Shown piece by piece: positions 1-7,509 of a stretch of 64,000 nucleotides of DNA. The notes beneath the pieces were generated by a model. The model had not been told where the DNA came from, ran no database searches, and saw only the letters and a program-made list of their open reading frames with translations. Location of the stretch: assembly GCA_029261835.1 (NCBI GenBank), contig JAJDAO010000069.1, forward strand, positions 1 through 64,000, in the 5' to 3' direction. The translations under genes were made by a program, and so were the position numbers. The stretch is from Deltaproteobacteria bacterium (GTDB lineage: Bacteria; Myxococcota_A; UBA9160; UBA4427). The first letter of the stretch is position 1. Each line of letters begins with the position of its first letter.

Positions 1-1845
1 TGGTGCGCTGGATGCCACGACGAAGATCCTTCCGTCATCAATGGCGTAACCGCACCCAATGTCGTCGGTGACGAAGATGCCGATACGAACTATGGCACGG
101 GTATCGGCTATGGGTACTACAAGACGGGGCATGGGCTGCCCCCGACCGACGCCTATCCGGCGAGTGGCGACCTGACGCCGGGTGCTGGCATGCTGTGCAC
201 GGAGTGCCACGACAGCGACATGGCCCACGTCGACGGCGTTGCTCGGACCTATGATGCTTCAGCTGCTGACGGCGATCCGAATGACTATCAACACGGCTAT
301 CGGCTCAAGTCTGTCGATGGCGATATCCCAATGGACATTCCGCGTGATCCGACCTTCGGTGGCGGTTGCTGCAGGATTTGGACCTACGAATCGCAGTTCC
401 GTCTGTGCTTCAGGTGTCACGATTCATCGCAGTACATGGTGAACTACGACGCTGCCGATCCAGATGCGACGTATACGAACTTCTTCAAACTAACCATGGA
501 CCGCGGTTTCCCCAATATGCACAACTATCATATCAATACCGCTGGGCCGTCGGCCAATGGTCCTCGCTATGACTCCGATTATGATCTCACCATAGGGACG
601 GATAGCCGGATCTCTTGCCCCGCGTGCCACAATGTCCATGGCTCCAGCTACCTCGCCATGATGCGCGACGGCAAGCTCGTCGGCAAAGAGCCGGGCATGC
701 CGACCTTCTACACAAACGCGAGCACTGTCATATCGGGCCGCGATTGGGGTGGTTGCGGCAAGCCAGAGGACACGGGCCTCACCCTGGGCGAAAGCACCGG
801 CACGACGTACAACGGTCGTCAGATGATGTGCTCTCAGTGCCACGGAGGTTGTTGGCGACCCTACGAGCGAGAACCCGCGGACTATTCCAACTGGAACGAT
901 GCAGACGGCGACGGCGTGATGGACAGCGTGGACAGTTGCCCCGTTGATTTCCAAACGACGCAAGACGACAGCGACGGCGACGGGTGGGGCGACGTGTGCG
1001 ACCTGTGCCCGGATGATCCCTCCAACGTGAACAACCCCAGCGTGGATACCGACCTGGATGGAATCGGCGACAACTGCGATGTTTGCCCCGACCATCCGAT
1101 CAACGATCCCGATGGCGACGGTCTCTGCGAAAGCGACATCTGTCCCTACGATTTCGATGATGATTCCGATGGCGACGGCATCTGCGGAGATGTCGACAAC
1201 TGCATTGATGATTTCAACCCCAACCAGGACGATACCGACGCTGACGGCCTGGGCGATGACTGCGACAACTGCCCCAATGATTACAACCCCGACCAGACCG
1301 ACTCGTACGGCGATGGCACTGGCGACGCCTGCGGCGCAGGCGTCGTAACGCTTCATCCCTCGGGCGTCGTGGACGGGACGGAGTTTCTTACCATGGGCGG
1401 CGCGTCGTGGGAGACTGCGCTCGACAGCAACGATGGTGACAGGAGCCTCGCCTACAACATAAACAACACCGAAACAGTTTCGGTGTTCTCCGTGAGTATG
1501 GATGACACCGCAGGAACCTTCCTGGAAGGTGCGACGATTGAAGACATTCGCATCTACACCTATGCCCGATACCACAGCGCCGGCAGTGGAATCCCCGTCG
1601 ACGGGAATGTCGACGTCGGCTACAACACAGGAACGAATACGGTCTGGAACGGCAATGCGCCAATCGCAGTGACCTATGACTACACTTTCATAGAATCCAC
1701 CGTGTTCACAACGGACTCCGACGGCGGCCCGCTGGACCCGGTGGATATCGACAACCTCCAGATCCTGATCCAGCGAAACAGCAGAAACAACGTGTGGCAA
1801 GTGCTCGTTACGGAGGTCTACGTGGAGGTGAACTACACTCCCTGA
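1..1845 (+). CDS. Multiheme cytochrome c with thrombospondin type 3 repeats (5' end outside window)
   Basis: The frame is open from base 1, so the N-terminus with its signal peptide lies upstream; 614 codons plus stop are visible. Five CXXCH haem-binding motifs occur in the first half: CAGCH (codons 2-6), CTECH (66-70), CFRCH (136-140), CPACH and CSQCH (the last near base 830). From about base 900 to 1330 a run of Asp-rich DxDxDGxxD units with CxxC spacing is typical of calcium-binding thrombospondin type 3 repeats. The last 160 residues are Thr/Asp/Val-rich, look like a beta-sandwich, and match no family I can name. c-type haems and TSP3 repeats imply an exported, probably cell-surface, electron-transfer or adhesion protein. 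It ends 73 bases before a convergent gene. The haem-plus-TSP3 architecture is clear; the physiological role is not. Confidence 0.85.
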   Translation, partial: WCAGCHDEDPSVINGVTAPNVVGDEDADTNYGTGIGYGYYKTGHGLPPTDAYPASGDLTPGAGMLCTECHDSDMAHVDGVARTYDASAADGDPNDYQHGYRLKSVDGDIPMDIPRDPTFGGGCCRIWTYESQFRLCFRCHDSSQYMVNYDAADPDATYTNFFKLTMDRGFPNMHNYHINTAGPSANGPRYDSDYDLTIGTDSRISCPACHNVHGSSYLAMMRDGKLVGKEPGMPTFYTNASTVISGRDWGGCGKPEDTGLTLGESTGTTYNGRQMMCSQCHGGCWRPYEREPADYSNWNDADGDGVMDSVDSCPVDFQTTQDDSDGDGWGDVCDLCPDDPSNVNNPSVDTDLDGIGDNCDVCPDHPINDPDGDGLCESDICPYDFDDDSDGDGICGDVDNCIDDFNPNQDDTDADGLGDDCDNCPNDYNPDQTDSYGDGTGDACGAGVVTLHPSGVVDGTEFLTMGGASWETALDSNDGDRSLAYNINNTETVSVFSVSMDDTAGTFLEGATIEDIRIYTYARYHSAGSGIPVDGNVDVGYNTGTNTVWNGNAPIAVTYDYTFIESTVFTTDSDGGPLDPVDIDNLQILIQRNSRNNVWQVLVTEVYVEVNYTP

Positions 1846-1918
1846 GGCCCGGCTTGGCGTCGCTGCATTCGGGCTACGCAGGTTCGTCGTTGTCCCGCGG
1901 CTTCCGGTCGAACTCCAG

Positions 1919-2728
1919 CTACTGCTCCCGCGGCAAGCGCATCTTCAGCATGTCGATCCCGGCGCCGCCATCCACCGCGAAAACCTGCCCGCTGACATAA
2001 GAGGCCGCATCGCTCACCAGGAAGAGCACCGCGTTCGCAACATCGCGCTTCGTACCGAGGCAACCCAAGGGGTTGCCGCCTCCGTCACCGGTTTCCTTCG
2101 TCGCCTCCGTGAACCGGGCCAACCCCTCCGTGTCCGCCATCCCCCCTGGCGCGACCGCGTTGACGCGGATGCCATAGGGACCGAACTCGACGGCGCAGCT
2201 GCGGGTCAGCGCGTCGACGCCCGCCTTGGCCGCCGAGACGTGAGCCTGCAGACTCACCCCGAGATTCTGGAACGGCGCGCTGATGTTGACGATGTGTCCA
2301 CCGTGCTGCTTGAGATACGCCTCGAAGGCGGCCTTCGTCACGTTGTACGTACCGCGCAGATCGATGTCGACGATGGCCTTGAAGCCGTTGTAGGAGATCC
2401 CGCTGATCGGCGCCGGGAAGTTGCCCGCGGCGTTGTTGACGACGATGTCGAGCCGCCCGTGTCGCTTCAGAGTCTCTGATACGACGTGCTCCACCTGCTC
2501 GGGCTCGCGTATGTCGCACGTCACCCACATGCAGTCCAGATTCTCAGTCTGAAGCTCGTGGCAGGCCGCCTCGAGATTCTCTTGCTTGCGGCTGGCGATG
2601 CAGAGCCCTGCGCCGTGCTGTCCGAGGGTCCGTGCAATCTCTTTGCCGAGGCCGGTGGCGCCGCCCGTTACGAGCGCGACCTTGCCTTTGAGGATGTCGT
2701 CGCGAAATGCACTCATCTGTACTGCCAT
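1919..2728 (-). CDS. SDR-family oxidoreductase, peroxisomal-type 2,4-dienoyl-CoA reductase-like
   Basis: 269 residues with a Rossmann fold: TGGATGLG nucleotide loop at residues 21-28 and NNAAG at 98-102. Lys168 is present, but the usual catalytic Tyr four residues earlier is Val164. The NNAAGNF motif, the missing Tyr and the AGVDALTR segment all resemble eukaryotic DECR2-type 2,4-dienoyl-CoA reductases, which also lack the SDR tyrosine; these reduce dienoyl-CoA with NADPH during beta-oxidation of unsaturated chains. The ATG at 2728 is chosen because it overlaps the stop of the upstream carboxyltransferase gene (TGATG), indicating translational coupling; an ATG 24 bases further upstream is possible. 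A generic SDR acting on another acyl-CoA cannot be excluded. Confidence 0.85.
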   Translation of the reverse strand: MAVQMSAFRDDILKGKVALVTGGATGLGKEIARTLGQHGAGLCIASRKQENLEAACHELQTENLDCMWVTCDIREPEQVEHVVSETLKRHGRLDIVVNNAAGNFPAPISGISYNGFKAIVDIDLRGTYNVTKAAFEAYLKQHGGHIVNISAPFQNLGVSLQAHVSAAKAGVDALTRSCAVEFGPYGIRVNAVAPGGMADTEGLARFTEATKETGDGGGNPLGCLGTKRDVANAVLFLVSDAASYVSGQVFAVDGGAGIDMLKMRLPREQ

Positions 2729-4224
2729 CAAGTCTGCACTCCACCAGCGCACCGCAGGCGAAGTGCCTGGATCAGCTCGTTTCGCAGATCGCGGGGATCG
2801 ATCACCCGGTCGTAGCCCAGGTTGTCGGCCGCCGTCCAGGCGCCGGCCTGCAGCTCGCCCATGCGTTCGCTCTCCTCGGTGGAGGCCTTCGCAGCAGCAG
2901 CGCCCCCCAGAGCGGGCAGGCCGCCCAGCGAGATGCCCGCAAACGCGAGCGTCAAGGTCTGCCGGTCGAAGGGGTTCATTGCCATCAGAGAGCTGCCGAA
3001 GCCGAAAGCCTTGCGCAAAGTGACGTGCACCTTGGGCGCGCGGATCGCCCGCTGGGCGAGGTACATCCCCGCTGCTGCCCTGAGCGTGCCCACTCGCTCC
3101 GCCTCGGGTCCGGGCATCACGCCCGGGTTGTCGGCGAGGAAGACGACGGGAAGTCCGAATGATCCCGCGACCCGCAGAAAGTGGGCCGCCTTCTCGGCTG
3201 CTTCCTTCGTGATCGTGCCGGCCTTGACCGCCGGCTGGTTTGCGACGATCAAGACCGACTGCCCACCGATGCGTGCAAACGCCGTGACGATCGATTGCCC
3301 GTAGAGTGGCTGAACCTCCAGCAGGGACCCCGCGTCGACGAGCTGCTCGAGCACGACACGCATGTCGTAGGGCCTCTGATGATTCGTCGGAATCGCGTCG
3401 AGGATGCTGTCCAAGAGCCGCTCGTGGGTATCGCTTCCGGCCGGCGCCTCTGGGGGCACGGCACCGGCATGTTGGGGCAAATAGGAGAGGAAACGACGCG
3501 CCATGCTGAGGGCTTCGTCCTCGTCCGCCGCGAGATTGTGGGCCACGCCGCTCTCCGCAGTGTGGAGACGGCCGGCACCGAGCTCCTCCGGCGTGGTCTG
3601 GATGCCGAGAGAGGCGCGCACTACCGGCGGGCCAGCGGCGAAGAGCGAAGCGTTCTCGGTCATGATGATCAGGTCTGCAAAGACCCCGGTGAGCGCACCG
3701 TGACCGGCGGAGATGCCGAGCACCAGGGTGACGACGGGCACTTGGCCTTGAAGATCAGCGACAATCTGAAGGTCGTTCGGCGCGAAGGGGTAACGTTCGA
3801 ACGTATTCGAGGCGCGCTCGCCGGCGCCGTCCAGCAGCAGGAGCAGCGGGATGCGTTCCTGCTGAGCCAGCATCGTGAGCCTGAGGCGCTTGGCCGCGTT
3901 CACGTGACCGATGGATCCGCCCTGAACGGTGAAGTCCTCGGCGATGACAACGACGGGACGGCCGTCCACACGCGCCACCCCACCCACCAGAGCGTCGGCG
4001 GGCACTGGCTCTCCTCCAGCCGGATGCGCGCCGCCGCCCAGCGCGCCGACCTCCTTGAACCTTCCCTCGTCGCACAGGTGCGCCACCCGTTGCCTCGCGT
4101 TGAGACGACCCCTCGCGGCCTGACGCGCCAGCCGCTCGGGCCCGCCCATGGCGGTGGCGGCGTCCGTTCGGCCCTCGAGATCGTCCAGAAGATTGTCCCA
4201 GCCGTCGTCTTGTCGTGCCATCAA
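2728..4224 (-). CDS. Acyl-CoA carboxylase carboxyltransferase (beta) subunit
   Basis: 498 residues with the two crotonase-like halves of the biotin-dependent carboxyltransferase family. The N-terminal half has the oxyanion region GGSIGHVNAAK and the LLLLDGAGERA segment; the C-terminal half has QPAVKAGTITKEAAEKAAHF and NPGVMPGPEAE. Known members transfer carboxylate from biotin to an acyl-CoA such as propionyl-, methylcrotonyl- or geranyl-CoA. No biotin carboxylase or biotin carrier gene is visible nearby, so a partner must be encoded elsewhere. Its stop overlaps the start of the SDR gene by one base, so the two are one transcription unit. The acyl substrate cannot be assigned; the hydrophobic-compound context fits a branched or terpenoid acyl-CoA. 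Confidence 0.9.
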   Translation of the reverse strand: MMARQDDGWDNLLDDLEGRTDAATAMGGPERLARQAARGRLNARQRVAHLCDEGRFKEVGALGGGAHPAGGEPVPADALVGGVARVDGRPVVVIAEDFTVQGGSIGHVNAAKRLRLTMLAQQERIPLLLLLDGAGERASNTFERYPFAPNDLQIVADLQGQVPVVTLVLGISAGHGALTGVFADLIIMTENASLFAAGPPVVRASLGIQTTPEELGAGRLHTAESGVAHNLAADEDEALSMARRFLSYLPQHAGAVPPEAPAGSDTHERLLDSILDAIPTNHQRPYDMRVVLEQLVDAGSLLEVQPLYGQSIVTAFARIGGQSVLIVANQPAVKAGTITKEAAEKAAHFLRVAGSFGLPVVFLADNPGVMPGPEAERVGTLRAAAGMYLAQRAIRAPKVHVTLRKAFGFGSSLMAMNPFDRQTLTLAFAGISLGGLPALGGAAAAKASTEESERMGELQAGAWTAADNLGYDRVIDPRDLRNELIQALRLRCAGGVQT

Positions 4225-4314
4225 GGCGTGCCCCTTCTTCGGGTCGGCGTCGGGAAGCCCCGCTCGTTCGCCGGCAGCGAGCAGAGGAATACTCCAAATG
4301 GGCCAGCCCGCCCA

Positions 4315-4500
4315 TCACTGCTGCTGCAAATAGACCTCGACATAGCCATTCATCTGCTTGGTCGGCTCCCACCACTTCTGGATGCCCAGGTCCTCTGCCG
4401 CCCTGTTGGCGCCCGGATAGCCGGAGCCGGAGCAGTCCTGGTTGGGGAGGAAGCGGCCCATCTGGGGGGCTGTGGGCGCCGTGTGGGCCGCGGTCGTCAT
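4315..4500 (-). CDS. Possible small hypothetical protein
   Basis: A 61-codon frame from the ATG at 4500, in the gap upstream of the carboxyltransferase gene; the frame stays open to an earlier ATG at 4632. The peptide ends in a Trp/Tyr/Gln-rich tail (WWEPTKQMNGYVEVYLQQQ). It does not shadow a larger gene on the other strand and has no recognised domain. Its start lies at the edge of an inverted repeat whose other copy sits after the CoA-transferase gene, so it may be a gene remnant. No convincing ribosome-binding site was seen. Confidence 0.3.
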   Translation of the reverse strand: MTTAAHTAPTAPQMGRFLPNQDCSGSGYPGANRAAEDLGIQKWWEPTKQMNGYVEVYLQQQ

Positions 4501-4555
4501 CGGGTAGACAATCTCGTCCGGGTCGGCTCCGTGTCTGGTCGATTTCGGCCAGCGG
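4498..4555 (+). repeat. Left copy of a long inverted repeat flanking the CoA-transferase gene
   Basis: Bases 4533-4555 match the reverse complement of 7041-7063 at 22 of 23 positions, with weaker similarity continuing to about 4498. The two copies bracket the family III CoA-transferase gene at 4631-7024. Confidence 0.6.
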
Positions 4556-4630
4556 AGCCTCGTCGCAGAAATGGCCCTGCGCTCGGTCGGACTTGACATC
4601 ACGCGTGTGTCTGCCCAATGATCGCATGCC

Positions 4631-7024
4631 ATGGACGGATTGAATCAGCTGCGCGTGATAGACCACTCGAGCGAGATCGCGGGCCCCTATTGCAGCAAGC
4701 TCTTCGCCGATGCCGGTGCAGACGTGATCAAGCTCGAGGCGTCGCAGGGCGACCCGCTGCGCACGTGGTCGGCGACTGGGGCCGACCTCGGCGGCCAAGA
4801 CGGCGCCCTGTTCCGCTACCTGAATGCCTCGAAGCGCAGCGTCGTCGGCTCGCTCGATGAGGCCGCTGGGGCTGAGAGCGAGGCGCTGATCGCGAGCGCG
4901 GATCTGTTGATCGAGGACCTTCCGCCCCTCGCTTGCGACCGCCCTGCCCTGCTCGAACGACACCCCGGCCTCGTGATCCTCTCGATCACACCCTTTGGCC
5001 TGACAGGGCCGATGGCCGATCGCCCCGCGACCGATTTCACGATTCAGGCCGAGTCTGGCTCGATCGGCGTACGCGGACGCCCCGGCAGCGAGCCCTATCA
5101 GGCCGGCGGTCGCACTGCGGAGTGGGCCGCCGGCTGCTTCGCCGCGGTCGCTGCACTGGCGGCGATCCGGCGCGCCCATGCCACCGGCCACGGTGAACAC
5201 ATCGACTTCTCATTGCAGGAAGTGACGGCGCTGGCGACGAATACCTATCTCGACTTGATGTGGGGCATCCTGGGTCGCCCGCCGGCCCTGGGTGCGTTCC
5301 AGTACTTCGAGACGCCGTCCATCGAACCCACGCGCGATGGCTTCGTCGGCTTCAATACCAACACGGCGCAGCAATTGTCCGACTTTCTGCTGCTGATCGA
5401 GCGCCCGGAGCTCCGCGAATCCGGCGAATTCGATCAAGCTCCCCAGCGCATCGCACGCCTCGAGGAATGGGAAGCAATCGTGCACGCCTACACGCGCGAG
5501 CACGCCACGGACGAGATCATCGAAATGGCCCAGGCGCTGCGGATTCCGGTGGCACAGGTCTGCAACGGCCAGACGGTGCTCGAGCACGAACAGCTGCAGG
5601 CGCGCGGCACATTCATCGAAGATCCTTCGGGCGGCTTCAAGCGCCCGATTCCCTCGTACCGCATCGATGGCCAAGCACCGGCCGCCCCGCGGCGCGCCCC
5701 CCGGCTCGGCGAGCACAACGGCCAGATCGAAGCGCGCAAGCCCAGGCGGCCAGGGCTCGAGCGAGAAGAGCCCGGAGGCGGTTGCCGCCTGCCGCTCGAA
5801 GGCATGCGCATCATCGACCTGACGACCTGGTGGGCCGGCCCGATTGCCACCCAGATGTTGGCGATGCTCGGCGCCGACGTGATCCATGTCGAATCCATCC
5901 AGAAGATCGACGGTGGCCGCGCAGTCGGCGGCATGTTCGCTGCTTCGCGAGAGGAATGGTGGGAGTGCAGCTTCATCTTCCTCTCGGCCAACTCAAACAA
6001 GCGCGGCATGACGCTGAACCTCTCCGATCCAAGAGGCATCGCGATCCTCGACTCGCTGATCGCTGGCGCCGACGCACTGGTGGAGAACTTCAGCCCGCGC
6101 GTGATGGATGGCTTCGGCGTCACCTGGGAGAAGGTGCAGGCACTGAATCCGCGCTGTCATTACGTCCGCATGCCGGCCTTCGGCCTCGACGGGCCGTGGC
6201 GCGAACGTGTGGGCTTCGCCCAGACGATGGAGCAGATGTCCGGCCTGGCGTGGCTGACGGGACATCGCGACGATCAACCGCGTATCCAACGCGGCCCCTG
6301 CGACCCGCTGGCGGGCATGCACGCCGCATTCGCGCTGCTGGTCGCGATGGCCGAGCGCGAGCACACTGGACGCGGTCATCTTGTCGAATGCTCGATGGTC
6401 GAAGGCGCGCTGAACGTCGCTGCCGAGCAGGTGACCGAGTACACCGCGTATGGCAACCGGATGCAGCGCCAGGGCAACCGCAGCCCGGAGGCCGCGCCCC
6501 AGGGCCTGTACCCGTGCAGCGGCCACCATGTCTCCGAAGACCCGCAATGGCTCGCGCTGTCGGTAGCCAGCCAGTTGCAGTGGCAGGCACTCTTGGATTG
6601 GCTCGGTCACCCCGCTTGGGCCACAAGGATCGGCGTGGATCTGATCTCGCGACGCAGCCACCAGGACGAGCTCGACGAAGCGCTGCGGCGTGTGTTCGCG
6701 CAGCGCAATCGTGACGCCTGTGTGGAAGAGCTGATCGCCGCCGGCGTGCCGGCCGCGCGCGTCGTCGACCCGCGCACACTCTGCGAGCATCCGCAGCTGG
6801 CCGCGCGCGGCTTCCTGGAGGAAGTCGAGCATCCGATCGTCGGGCGCCAGGCGACGATGAGCGCACCCTTCCGATACGCGAGCGTCGGCCACTGGCTGCA
6901 GCGCGCAGCGCCGGTGCTCGGCCAGCACAACGCCGAGGTCCTACGCGAGCTCGGTCACGACGAAGACGAGATCGCCGTGCTCGCAGCCGAGAAGGTGATC
7001 GGCAAGTGGCCCGAAGGCGCCTGA
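4631..7024 (+). CDS. Tandem-domain family III (CaiB/BaiF) CoA-transferase
   Basis: 797 residues, about twice the usual length, because two complete CaiB/BaiF domains are fused (about 1-365 and 390-797, joined by an Arg/Pro-rich linker). Both halves open with the family signature (RVIDHSSEIAGPYCSKLFAD; RIIDLTTWWAGPIATQML) and end with a LGEHN or LGQHN motif. Family III enzymes move CoA between carboxylic acids through an aspartyl-CoA anhydride. By comparison with formyl-CoA transferase Asp169, the C-terminal half keeps the nucleophile (Asp558 in GPCDPLAGMH), while the N-terminal half has Glu164 at that place. The gene diverges from the carboxyltransferase unit. Likely role: CoA activation of an island metabolite, or a racemase or isomerase variant of the fold. 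Confidence 0.9.
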   Translation: MDGLNQLRVIDHSSEIAGPYCSKLFADAGADVIKLEASQGDPLRTWSATGADLGGQDGALFRYLNASKRSVVGSLDEAAGAESEALIASADLLIEDLPPLACDRPALLERHPGLVILSITPFGLTGPMADRPATDFTIQAESGSIGVRGRPGSEPYQAGGRTAEWAAGCFAAVAALAAIRRAHATGHGEHIDFSLQEVTALATNTYLDLMWGILGRPPALGAFQYFETPSIEPTRDGFVGFNTNTAQQLSDFLLLIERPELRESGEFDQAPQRIARLEEWEAIVHAYTREHATDEIIEMAQALRIPVAQVCNGQTVLEHEQLQARGTFIEDPSGGFKRPIPSYRIDGQAPAAPRRAPRLGEHNGQIEARKPRRPGLEREEPGGGCRLPLEGMRIIDLTTWWAGPIATQMLAMLGADVIHVESIQKIDGGRAVGGMFAASREEWWECSFIFLSANSNKRGMTLNLSDPRGIAILDSLIAGADALVENFSPRVMDGFGVTWEKVQALNPRCHYVRMPAFGLDGPWRERVGFAQTMEQMSGLAWLTGHRDDQPRIQRGPCDPLAGMHAAFALLVAMAEREHTGRGHLVECSMVEGALNVAAEQVTEYTAYGNRMQRQGNRSPEAAPQGLYPCSGHHVSEDPQWLALSVASQLQWQALLDWLGHPAWATRIGVDLISRRSHQDELDEALRRVFAQRNRDACVEELIAAGVPAARVVDPRTLCEHPQLAARGFLEEVEHPIVGRQATMSAPFRYASVGHWLQRAAPVLGQHNAEVLRELGHDEDEIAVLAAEKVIGKWPEGA

Positions 7025-7509
7025 GGGAATAGAGCCGGCGCCGCTGGCCAAAATCGACCAGACCTGGGGCCGGACCGGACAAGATCCCCCCCGATCGACC
7101 TCTATCTTCGGCCTCACGGCAAGAAGACTGGGATAGGCGATCGAGTTCCGGCGGGCCCTTCGAAAGGACCTGCAGCGGTCACGTCTTCGAGCATGCGGAG
7201 GGGCCGATTGTGAATGCCAGAACATCCGAGGTCGAGAAGCCGGTCGCCGCAAGAACGCGAGTCGAAGTGCCCCGTGTCGAAGACAGAGGTCCCGCTTGTC
7301 CTACTCAGCCACCTCCGGTTCGTGAGGTGGGAGAGCCTCGCGAAATGGGGAAGCCGTGCGCCTGCGATGAGCCCGGGACGAACTCGTTCCGGTTTGACGA
7401 CCCGTATTGGGATGACGCGTTCGACTCCTACCACAATCCGACTCTCAGGACCTGCTGCCGGTCCTGAGGTTCAGAAGGGTCCGCGACGAAACATCGGAAG
7501 GAAGAAGCC
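7025..7509. other. Intergenic region without a convincing gene
   Basis: 485 bases between the CoA-transferase and the HMG-CoA-synthase-like gene. It holds the right copy of the inverted repeat near 7041. Two short open frames (85 and 106 codons, opposite strands) have no recognisable domain and no good ribosome-binding site. A GGAAGGAAG Shine-Dalgarno sequence for the next gene lies at its end. Confidence 0.5.
7041..7096 (-). repeat. Right copy of the inverted repeat flanking the CoA-transferase gene
   Basis: Begins 17 bases after the CoA-transferase stop. Bases 7041-7063 pair with 4533-4555 with one mismatch; gapped similarity extends to about 7096. No transposase or target duplication is visible. 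Confidence 0.6.

Noticed and set aside
490..1800. A 436-codon minus-strand frame opposite the cytochrome gene.
   Set aside because: Val/Ile/Ala-rich antisense of the Asp-rich TSP3 repeats; the plus strand carries real haem and calcium motifs.
7114..7467. Two short overlapping frames on opposite strands in the gap before the HMG-CoA-synthase-like gene.
   Set aside because: No domain, no ribosome-binding site and mutually exclusive reading.
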